Positions 1 to 5,095 of a DNA stretch of 6,124 nt are shown here, piece by piece. The translations under genes and the position numbers were made by a program. The notes under the pieces were generated by a model. The model made no database searches, was not told where the DNA came from, and saw only the letters and a program-made list of their open reading frames with translations. Numbering within the stretch: position 1 is the stretch's first letter; the number at the start of each line of letters is the position of its first letter. Source of the stretch: Candidatus Bathyarchaeota archaeon. Lineage in GTDB: Archaea > Thermoproteota > Bathyarchaeia > TCS64. The DNA is taken from contig JAOZIG010000285.1 of assembly GCA_026014515.1 (NCBI GenBank), forward strand, positions 1 to 6,124, written 5' to 3'.

Positions 1-1
1 A

Positions 2-259
2 GCATCAAAGGCAGTGAGATTCTATGAGTTGTCGGTTGATACCTGCTTCAATGACTCTATTGATGGCTTGGGAGAGATCATTGATTTCGCAGATGAGAAC
101 ACACTCCTCGATGATATACTGGAGAAGATTTCAGCGAATGGAAAAATGGACCCCCACACGGTCATATTATTCCATTCGATACTGGAAAACATACAGAGGA
201 TCAGCACCTATGCTGCGGACATAGCGGAAATAGTGATAGACAGACACTACACCCCATAG
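2..259 (+). CDS. C-terminal fragment of a PhoU-like helical protein (5' end outside window)
   Basis: The reading frame is open to the left edge and ends at a TAG stop, so this is the last 85 codons of a longer gene. A GTG at 14 is available, but the frame continues upstream of it without a stop (A-S-K-A-V-R-F-Y), so I treat the gene as truncated by the window. The peptide is almost wholly helical and acidic. Its end, with the pattern hydrophobic-x-x-I-L-E-N-I-Q-R-I-S-T-Y-A-A-D-I-A-E-I-V-I, resembles the last helix of PhoU domains (typically LERIxDxAxNIAE). Many archaea carry PhoU domains, often behind an AbrB-like DNA-binding domain, as regulators of phosphate uptake, but the N-terminal part cannot be seen here. 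It converges on the SPFH operon with 13 bp between stop codons. The family call is by eye; another helical-bundle family is possible. Confidence 0.55.
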   Translation, partial: ASKAVRFYELSVDTCFNDSIDGLGEIIDFADENTLLDDILEKISANGKMDPHTVILFHSILENIQRISTYAADIAEIVIDRHYTP

Positions 260-269
260 GTGTATAGTG
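245..269. terminator. Possible stem-loop between convergent genes
   Basis: CACTACACC (245-253) pairs with GGTGTATAGTG (259-269) except for a two-base TA bulge, leaving a five-base loop. The structure covers the stop codon of the rightward gene and lies just past the stop of the leftward operon. A T-rich stretch follows on the plus strand around 285-291. It could help end transcription from both sides. Archaeal termination depends mainly on T runs, so a role is uncertain. Confidence 0.3.
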
Positions 270-272
270 GCT

Positions 273-521
273 CTATCTTACCATTCTTTTTAGGTTCCTG
301 CTGCTTACCGATTTCTTGAAGGCTTTCTTCTTCTGCAAATCTTTGTACTCTTGGTATGTGATAGTAGCGTTGGGGTAAAGCTCCTTGTATCTTTTGAAGG
401 TTAGCCTGATGTCTGTCTCATGCTGGTCATACGAGTGCACAGGGTATTTTACGCCCTTCATAAAGGCTAGGAGCCCTACTATCGATGCCATTAGGAGGAA
501 GATGATGAATGCCCAGTTCAT
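273..521 (-). CDS. Small single-pass membrane protein, third gene of the NfeD-like/SPFH operon
   Basis: I do not recognise this 82-residue protein. Residues 4-20 are a strongly hydrophobic segment (W-A-F-I-I-F-L-L-M-A-S-I-V-G-L-L-A), fitting one transmembrane helix. It is followed by about 60 polar residues ending in a very basic tail (K-K-K-A-F-K-K and R-N-L-K-R-M-V-R), which would favour a cytoplasmic C-terminus. Around residues 52-67 the pattern I-T-Y-Q-E-Y-K-D-L-Q-K-K weakly recalls SHOCT-type short helices (IT-x-EE-[FY]-x-x-K), but this is not a firm match. Its ATG overlaps the stop of the SPFH gene as ATGA, a strong sign of translational coupling and co-expression. It probably acts with the SPFH protein at the membrane, for example as an anchor or assembly partner; that is inference from position only. 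Confidence 0.75.
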   Translation of the reverse strand: MNWAFIIFLLMASIVGLLAFMKGVKYPVHSYDQHETDIRLTFKRYKELYPNATITYQEYKDLQKKKAFKKSVSSRNLKRMVR

Positions 522-1432
522 ATCGTCGTTCGCTCATCCGCATCTTTCTTCATGATAGGCACAATGTTTGGGCTATCCAATCCGAGGACATTCAAAACAT
601 CGCTGTTCGCCGGAACCACGATCTTCGTAGAGTCCTTAAATGTCTCCTGAATTACATCCAGCCTCTTGTTGATCTGGGCGTTCTCCTTGAAGTACATATT
701 AGCCGACTCGGATACCATCCTGATAGCGTTAGCCTGTGCCTGAGCAACAAGCTCGATACCCCTAGCCTCACCTTCTGCCCTGAGTATGGAAGCCTCCTTG
801 TCCTGATTAGCTGCCTCCTTGCGTCCAGTAGCTAGTAGCCTCTGTTGGCGTCGTTCTTGTTCTGCGGTTTTCTGCTTATGCATCGCGGTCTGGATGTCCA
901 TTGGTGGGTCGATCCGTTGTACCTCGATACGGTTTACTTTGGTTCCCCACTTGTCTGTGGCTTCATCAAGTACTTCACGGAGATCGATGTTGATCTTTTC
1001 TCTGCTAGTTAGACAGGTATCTAGGTTCATCTCGCCTACAACGTTACGTAGGGTTGTCTGGGCTAGCTTCACGATGGCTAGCTCGAAGTCCTCGACTTCG
1101 TATATTGCTCGTACGGGGTCCATTATCTGGTAGTAGACGACGGCGTCTACGTTTACTACTACGTTGTCCTCTGTGATGATCTCCTGTGGCGGTACATCTA
1201 TGACTTGTTCACGCATATTGATGCGTAGAAGCCTGTCCATGAATGGTACGATGAAGTTTAACCCTGGGTCAACGGTCTGTTTGTATGCGCCGAATCTCTC
1301 TACTAGTCCTCTCTCGAATTGACTGACTTGTTTTACGCTGGATGCTCCGATTGATGTTATTATGATTAGTAGACCAAACAAAGCCACTAATATTAGGCTA
1401 TTTCCCAGTTGCTGCCCTACTATTTCAAACAC
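518..1432 (-). CDS. SPFH/Band 7 (stomatin-prohibitin family) membrane protein
   Basis: This 304-residue protein has the standard stomatin layout. A short N-terminal stretch leads to a transmembrane helix at about 12-31, then the SPFH domain at about 33-180, starting V-K-Q-V-S-Q-F-E-R-G-L-V-E-R-F-G and containing D-P-G-L-N-F-I-V-P-F and P-P-Q-E-I-I-T-E-D-N. A charged, alanine-rich coiled coil follows at about 183-250, and a conserved-looking C-terminal stretch T-K-I-V-V-P-A-N-S-D-V-L at 269-280. Such proteins form large oligomeric cages or membrane microdomains and often work with an NfeD-type partner, here encoded just upstream. The GTG start at 1432 overlaps the upstream gene by 8 bases and has a good Shine-Dalgarno match nine bases before it. 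The downstream small membrane protein starts in its stop codon. The exact substrate or client is unknown, as for most of the family. Confidence 0.95.
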   Translation of the reverse strand: MFEIVGQQLGNSLILVALFGLLIIITSIGASSVKQVSQFERGLVERFGAYKQTVDPGLNFIVPFMDRLLRINMREQVIDVPPQEIITEDNVVVNVDAVVYYQIMDPVRAIYEVEDFELAIVKLAQTTLRNVVGEMNLDTCLTSREKINIDLREVLDEATDKWGTKVNRIEVQRIDPPMDIQTAMHKQKTAEQERRQQRLLATGRKEAANQDKEASILRAEGEARGIELVAQAQANAIRMVSESANMYFKENAQINKRLDVIQETFKDSTKIVVPANSDVLNVLGLDSPNIVPIMKKDADERTTI

Positions 1433-1880
1433 TTTCCTTTTTCACCTCTTCAATAATTAAACTAACACCTTCCACCCTGAGCACCCGAACCGGAGACCCC
1501 TTACTAATCACGGTATCTACTTCTGGTCTGCTGAACCATAGCTCGCCAAGTAGCTTAACCAAGCCACCATCGACTGGTGTTATTTCTGTCTGTGCTACAG
1601 TCTGTTTCCCAATAAGAGCGTCAATATTGGTCCTTGTGAGGTTGACGCTTGCCATGTCTGGGTATTCTCGTGTGTTGATGATTTCCTCGATCTGTACCTC
1701 GCTGTTTTTGATGAGGTTTAATCGGCGTATCAGCTCCCCGAGGTTATCTGTTTTGATTTTTAGTTCGAATCTGGTGTCTTCTCTTTGAAGGCTGTAACTG
1801 GTGTCGTATTTTTCCGAGTATTTCTCTAGCACTTGATAGAGTTTGAGGTCGTCGGCTATTATGCTAAGAGTGACCATCAT
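1425..1880 (-). CDS. NfeD-type OB-fold protein with an unrecognised N-terminal domain
   Basis: This 151-residue protein has two parts. Residues 88-146 match the soluble OB-fold domain of NfeD proteins: A-L-I-G-K-Q-T-V-A-Q-T-E-I at the start, an inner strand around G-E-L-W-F-S-R, then I-S-K-G-S-P-V-R-V-L-R-V-E-G-V-S-L-I-I-E. NfeD proteins are partners of SPFH proteins, which fits the gene directly downstream. Residues 3-69 read as strand-helix-strand-strand-helix-strand, like a small ferredoxin- or ACT-like fold, which I cannot assign to a family. There is no transmembrane segment and no ClpP-like protease domain, both common in NfeD proteins. Two adjacent ATGs (1880 and 1877) are possible starts. 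No Shine-Dalgarno site precedes them, so initiation may be nearly leaderless. It probably binds the cytoplasmic side of the SPFH assembly (inference). Confidence 0.85.
   Translation of the reverse strand: MMVTLSIIADDLKLYQVLEKYSEKYDTSYSLQREDTRFELKIKTDNLGELIRRLNLIKNSEVQIEEIINTREYPDMASVNLTRTNIDALIGKQTVAQTEITPVDGGLVKLLGELWFSRPEVDTVISKGSPVRVLRVEGVSLIIEEVKKESV
1442..1448 (-). promoter_or_regulatory. Shine-Dalgarno site for the SPFH gene
   Basis: GAGGTGA on the minus strand is a strong complement of the archaeal 16S rRNA 3' end (ATCACCTCC). It lies nine bases before the GTG at 1432, inside the end of the upstream coding region. It supports GTG as the true start and indicates internal initiation within a polycistronic message. 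Confidence 0.75.
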
Positions 1881-1893
1881 GTTAGTCTACAAG

Positions 1894-1905
1894 TAAACTA
1901 GTTTA
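1894..1905. promoter_or_regulatory. Perfect 12-bp palindrome, candidate operator
   Basis: TAAACTAGTTTA is its own reverse complement. It lies 14-25 bases before the ATG of the NfeD-like gene and downstream of the TATA-like box, the place where archaeal repressors often block RNA polymerase recruitment or start. Function is inferred from position and symmetry only; AT-rich spacers can produce such palindromes by chance. Confidence 0.35.
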
Positions 1906-1948
1906 TCTGCCAGTATTTATGGATATCTACGCTTATCTATTGGTATCG
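1904..1948. repeat. TAT(C/T) motif repeated at 10-bp intervals
   Basis: TATCT or close variants start at 1904, 1914 (TATTT), 1924, 1934 and 1944 (TATCG), exactly one DNA helical turn apart. The octamer ATTTATGG also occurs twice, 40 bp apart (1915-1922 and 1955-1962). The series overlaps the likely promoter of the NfeD-like/SPFH operon, so it could be a helically phased protein-binding array or intrinsic curvature. The copies are short, so chance is not excluded. Confidence 0.35.
1914..1920 (-). promoter_or_regulatory. TATA-like box for the NfeD-like/SPFH operon
   Basis: ATAAATA on the minus strand is centred about 37 bases before the ATG at 1880. With the usual archaeal spacing of about 26 bases to the start of transcription, the message would begin near 1891 with a leader of about 10 bases, which agrees with the absence of a Shine-Dalgarno site. 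A second candidate (GATAAAC, around 1902) would give a leaderless message. Confidence 0.4.
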
Positions 1949-1964
1949 TCTGGGATTTATGGGT

Positions 1965-1980
1965 AAAAACAGGGAAAAAA
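1965..1980 (-). terminator. T-run terminator after glycyl-tRNA synthetase
   Basis: Directly after the stop codon of glyS the minus strand reads a run of six T, then CCCTG, then a run of five T. Archaeal RNA polymerase terminates at such T-rich tracts without needing a hairpin. Its position separates the glyS transcript from the SPFH operon that follows. Confidence 0.65.
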
Positions 1981-1981
1981 G

Positions 1982-3517
1982 CTAGTTACGCTCTACCTTT
2001 TCACCGAGATCAAGGAAATCCTTCTCACGCTTGAAATAAGCCTCCAATGCATCAGGAAGGTCTTCCAGTTTCAAGCTAACCTGCTCCCATGAATCACGGT
2101 CCCTGATGGTGAGTATGTTCTCATCCTTTGTGCTGTAATCAACAGCCACAGCCAATGGGACACCAATCTCATCAACACGCGCATAACGTCTACCGATGCT
2201 TCCACCAGTATCGTAGACTACCCAGAAACCCTTCTTCAATAGGAGGTCTCTGACTTCCTCTGCTTTCTCCTCGATACCATCCTTGGTTACCAAGGGGAAT
2301 ACTGCTACTTGGTAGGGTGCGAGTTCTCTTGGGAAATGAAATAGGTTGCGTTTGGCTTTCTCGTTGCGCTCGTAGCTATTCTCCATCAAGAGATAGGTCA
2401 GCCTATCCAAGCCGTAGCTGGGCTCAACAACGTGAGGCACATAACGGGGTCCATCCTCCCTGAGTACCTCCATGTTCTGTCCTGATGCCTGCATATGGTT
2501 GCTCAGGTCAAAGTTGGTTCTGTAGGCGCAGCCTGATACCTCGGTCCAGCCCCATGTATCGAGTTTTACCTCATGGTCGTAGGTCTGGGCGCTGTAGTGG
2601 GCTCTTTCATCAGGCAGATGCGCCCTGAAGCGTTGATGTTCCTCTGGGACACCCAATGCCGCCATGAATCCTTGGCTGACGCCCATGAAGTAACCCTGCC
2701 ACTCTGTGAGTATCAAGCCTTGGTCTACGGCTTCCTTGATGGTGAGTATCTTGGGTTCCTTGATTTCCTGTGCTTCCATCTCCTCGGTGAAGAGCCTGAT
2801 TACGGAATCCTTGACCTCATCATACCATGGGCAAGCTGGGTTCTCAGGGTCAAAGAATAGCTCTAGCTCCATGATTGTGAACTCCCTGAGCCTTAACATG
2901 CCTCTTCTTGGGCTGATCTCGTTACGAGCCACCTTACTGCTCTGTACCAAGGCGAATGGTAGCTTCTCACGGTTGTGAATATAGCCACGCTTATAGTTGA
3001 GGAACATGGCTTGGGCTGTCTCTGGTCTGAGGTAGCCTATCTCTCCGCCTGTTGCACCGATCTCGGTCTTGAACATGGTCAAGAATAGCTCAGGCTCGTT
3101 TAGCTGTCCGCCACAGCGTGGACACTTAATCTTGTTTTCAACCATCAAGCGTTTGATGGCGTCTCCACCCATGGCTTCAACGTTCTCCATACCAGTCTTG
3201 TCCTCAACCAAGTGGTCTGCCCTGAAACTGTTACCGCATTGACTACACTCAGCACTGTATTCCTTGAAGTTTTCAAGGTGCCCTGATGCCTCAAAGACCC
3301 TTTCCGGATTAATGACAGGTGCCTCTAGTTCAAGAAAACCCTGCCGTCTGACGAAGTGTTCTTTCCAGAGATTCTCCACGTTGCGTTTGAGCTTGGTTCC
3401 GAGGTCTCCATATGTCGTGAAACCACTCATACCGCCATATATCTCGAAGCTGGGCCAGAAGAAGCCCCTGCGTTTTGCTATCTCTGAAATTGTGTCGTAT
3501 TTGGTCTTTGGAGCCAT
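1982..3517 (-). CDS. glyS: Glycyl-tRNA synthetase (class II, alpha2 type)
   Basis: This cytosolic enzyme charges tRNA-Gly with glycine using ATP. The 511-residue protein opens with the family signature A-K-R-R-G-F-F-W-P-S-F-E-I-Y-G-G. Two cysteine pairs, C-S-Q-C (91/94) and C-P-R-C (132/135), form the zinc site typical of archaeal members. Class II motif 2 begins R-N-E at 198-200 and includes R-L-R-E-F at 209-213; motif 3 is E-P-S-Y-G-L-D-R at 365-372. The anticodon-binding domain spans about 398-495. An in-frame ATG at 3532 would add five residues, but a TATA-like box centred near 3552 predicts transcription starting around 3526. That leaves the first ATG outside the message, so I choose 3517. 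No Shine-Dalgarno site precedes either ATG. It is a single-gene unit between the mevalonate operon and the SPFH operon, with its own promoter and T-run terminator. No defect is visible. Confidence 0.97.
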   Translation of the reverse strand: MAPKTKYDTISEIAKRRGFFWPSFEIYGGMSGFTTYGDLGTKLKRNVENLWKEHFVRRQGFLELEAPVINPERVFEASGHLENFKEYSAECSQCGNSFRADHLVEDKTGMENVEAMGGDAIKRLMVENKIKCPRCGGQLNEPELFLTMFKTEIGATGGEIGYLRPETAQAMFLNYKRGYIHNREKLPFALVQSSKVARNEISPRRGMLRLREFTIMELELFFDPENPACPWYDEVKDSVIRLFTEEMEAQEIKEPKILTIKEAVDQGLILTEWQGYFMGVSQGFMAALGVPEEHQRFRAHLPDERAHYSAQTYDHEVKLDTWGWTEVSGCAYRTNFDLSNHMQASGQNMEVLREDGPRYVPHVVEPSYGLDRLTYLLMENSYERNEKAKRNLFHFPRELAPYQVAVFPLVTKDGIEEKAEEVRDLLLKKGFWVVYDTGGSIGRRYARVDEIGVPLAVAVDYSTKDENILTIRDRDSWEQVSLKLEDLPDALEAYFKREKDFLDLGEKVERN

Positions 3518-3547
3518 GGTTATCAGAACCATGGATATGATTAGAAG

Positions 3548-3557
3548 TTATAAAAAG
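3548..3557 (-). promoter_or_regulatory. TATA-like box for glyS
   Basis: CTTTTTATAA on the minus strand lies in the 49-bp spacer between the DUF35 gene and glyS. It is well placed for a start near 3526 and a very short leader before the ATG at 3517. Its T run may also serve as terminator for the mevalonate operon, since it begins about 10 bases past the DUF35 stop codon. Confidence 0.55.
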
Positions 3558-3566
3558 TTGGGGATT

Positions 3567-3959
3567 TTACTCGACAACAGGCCTGAACTTGTACCCGTAT
3601 TGGAGTATTCCGTCCTTGCCATCTTCCTTGACTTTACGGAAGACAGCTTCCACCTTCAAACCAGCGGTTACAGCTTCTGGCGCTACATCTACCACTTGGC
3701 TGATGAGTTTGCAGCCGTCCTCAAGCTCGATCAACGCCACCACATAGGGTACGTATTTCTCAAAGCCGATGGGTGCGCTGGTGATGGTGGTCCATGTGAC
3801 TACCTCGCCTCGCTCTGCTAGCTTGTATTGTTTGAACTCGGTTGATCCACATTTGCAGACTGGTCTGGCTGGGAAGTATTTTGCTTCACACTGGGTGCAT
3901 TCCTCGCCTTGTAGCCTGTATCGTGGTACCTCGTTTCTCCAGTATCTTGGGACACTCAT
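3567..3959 (-). CDS. DUF35 zinc-ribbon/OB-fold protein of the thiolase/HMG-CoA synthase complex
   Basis: This 130-residue protein has an N-terminal rubredoxin-like zinc ribbon (C21-T-Q-C24 and C35-K-C37) and a C-terminal OB-fold at about 47-130, containing R-G-E-V-V-T-W-T-T-I and Y-V-P-Y-V-V-A-L-I-E-L-E-D-G. In the complex described from Methanothermococcus thermolithotrophicus, a DUF35 protein bridges thiolase and HMG-CoA synthase. The ATG at 3959 overlaps the thiolase stop as ATGA and has GGAGG eight bases before it, so I prefer it to the ATG at 3992, which would add 11 residues unlike the family. The second zinc knuckle is C-x-C instead of the usual C-x-x-C, a one-residue shortening seen clearly in the codons (TGC AAA TGT). 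DUF35 proteins also partner with thiolase-like aldolases, which matters because the neighbouring thiolase is atypical. Confidence 0.92.
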   Translation of the reverse strand: MSVPRYWRNEVPRYRLQGEECTQCEAKYFPARPVCKCGSTEFKQYKLAERGEVVTWTTITSAPIGFEKYVPYVVALIELEDGCKLISQVVDVAPEAVTAGLKVEAVFRKVKEDGKDGILQYGYKFRPVVE

Positions 3960-5095
3960 TTCTCGGCCCTCCGTAGCACGTTCACGGCACAAATCGATGC
4001 CATGCCGCCCATGTTCTCGGCTACACCAATCTTTGCATCAGGAACCTGATGATCACCAGCCTTACCCTGAAGCTGCCATGCGATCTCGGCTAACTGATAG
4101 ATGCCTGTGGCTCCAATGGGGTTACCCCTTGCCTTCAAGCCTCCAAAGGTGTTCACGGGAATCTTACCATCCTTGTCAACATCCTCTGAATTAACGAGCT
4201 TCGCTCCCTTACCGGGCTTGGCTAAGCCTAGTCCCTCGATTCCAAGGACCCCGTTGATGCTGAAATCGTCCTGTACCTCAGCTAAATCAACTTCTGTTGG
4301 CTTGATCTTCGCCATCTTGTAAGCCTTCTCGGCTGCTGTTTTGATTGCCTTCATCTCCAGTGGGTCTGGACGAGCCGCGATACTGGTAAAGTCGGTGCTT
4401 ACCGCTGTACCAGCCACCTCGACACCCTCACCGTCCGCTGGGACGAGAATCAATGCTGCTGCTCCGTCACCGATGCCCGAGCACTCCATCATGTGGATTG
4501 GGTCTGCCTCCATTGGGCTTGATATAGCTCTTTCAAGGCTCATCCTGAAGGGGTACTGGGCGTGTTTGCATCCTACTGCGTGTTCATGGCTCTTGACAGC
4601 CATCATGCACACCTCTTCGGGTGTCGCGTATAGGTCCATGTAGAGCCTGTGGATCATGGCTGCGATTCCAGCCTTGGTGACACCAGTATAAGCCGTGTAC
4701 TCCTGTTCCTCAGCCATAGCCAAACCAGTGGTAACAACCTCGGGAAGAATATCAGATAGTTTCTCGACTCCAGTAACCATAACAGCGTCACTATAGCCAC
4801 TAGCGACTGCCTGTACTGCTTCGTGGAATGCTACTCCTCCGCTGGCGCTGCCTGCCTCGATTCTGGTGGCGGGTAAACCGGGTTTTCCTAGACTATCAGC
4901 CATTATCGCTGCGAGGTTAAGCTGATCCTGCATCAGGGATGCCCCCATATTGCTCACATAGATCTTATCCACTGCATCGACACCAGCATCCTTCATTGCT
5001 TTCAGCGATGCCTCAGCGAATAAGCTCTGTATGGGTTTTTCCCAGTATTCGTTGACCTTAGTGAGCCCTACGCCTGCTATCTTGACTTTTCTCAT
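3956..5095 (-). CDS. Archaeal SCP2-type thiolase homologue with altered catalytic residues
   Basis: The 379-residue protein aligns by eye along its whole length with archaeal acetyl-CoA C-acetyltransferases, which condense two acetyl-CoA into acetoacetyl-CoA for the mevalonate pathway. Family landmarks remain: V-K-I-A-G-V-G at the start, T-R-I-E-A-x-x-A-S-G-G at 77-87, G-D-G-A-A-A at 209-214, G-G-L-K-A-R-G at 318-324 and P-I-G-A-T-G at 326-331. The catalytic positions differ, however. The nucleophile Cys (family EAACASGG) is Ser83 (AGC), the HDCF motif is QDDF (275-278), and the GHP histidine is Asn325 (AAC). The C-terminal glycine loop, usually GGSGAT, reads G-G-M-A-S-I. The frame is intact, so this is no ordinary pseudogene. 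Its ATG overlaps the HMG-CoA synthase stop and its stop overlaps the DUF35 start (ATGA both times), so it is surely made with them. It may be a structural or CoA-binding subunit, or may catalyse something else. Confidence 0.9.
   Translation of the reverse strand: MRKVKIAGVGLTKVNEYWEKPIQSLFAEASLKAMKDAGVDAVDKIYVSNMGASLMQDQLNLAAIMADSLGKPGLPATRIEAGSASGGVAFHEAVQAVASGYSDAVMVTGVEKLSDILPEVVTTGLAMAEEQEYTAYTGVTKAGIAAMIHRLYMDLYATPEEVCMMAVKSHEHAVGCKHAQYPFRMSLERAISSPMEADPIHMMECSGIGDGAAALILVPADGEGVEVAGTAVSTDFTSIAARPDPLEMKAIKTAAEKAYKMAKIKPTEVDLAEVQDDFSINGVLGIEGLGLAKPGKGAKLVNSEDVDKDGKIPVNTFGGLKARGNPIGATGIYQLAEIAWQLQGKAGDHQVPDAKIGVAENMGGMASICAVNVLRRAEK
3968..3972 (-). promoter_or_regulatory. Shine-Dalgarno site deciding the DUF35 start
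   Basis: GGAGG on the minus strand lies within the last codons of the thiolase gene, eight bases before the ATG at 3959. It selects that start over the longer in-frame option at 3992. Confidence 0.7.

Noticed and set aside
14..16. GTG as the start of a small stand-alone 81-residue protein
   Set aside because: The frame is open to the window edge, no Shine-Dalgarno site or promoter is visible, and the peptide looks like the last helices of a PhoU-type domain.
509..1133. Plus-strand open frames of about 100 codons opposite the SPFH gene
   Set aside because: They are antisense shadows of a clear SPFH coding region, with no start signals or domains.
3530..3532. ATG giving a glyS protein five residues longer
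   Set aside because: It would lie upstream of the transcription start predicted from the TATA-like box, and the extra residues M-V-L-I-T are unlike the family N-terminus.
3264..3821. Plus-strand open frame of 185 codons crossing the glyS/DUF35 junction
   Set aside because: It lies opposite two well-supported genes and their spacer, shows no recognisable domain, and its composition follows the codon pattern of the opposite strand.
3956..5095. Thiolase as a decaying pseudogene or sequencing artefact
   Set aside because: The frame is intact and full length, the changes are confined to active-site motifs while structural motifs remain, and both gene junctions keep precise ATGA coupling.
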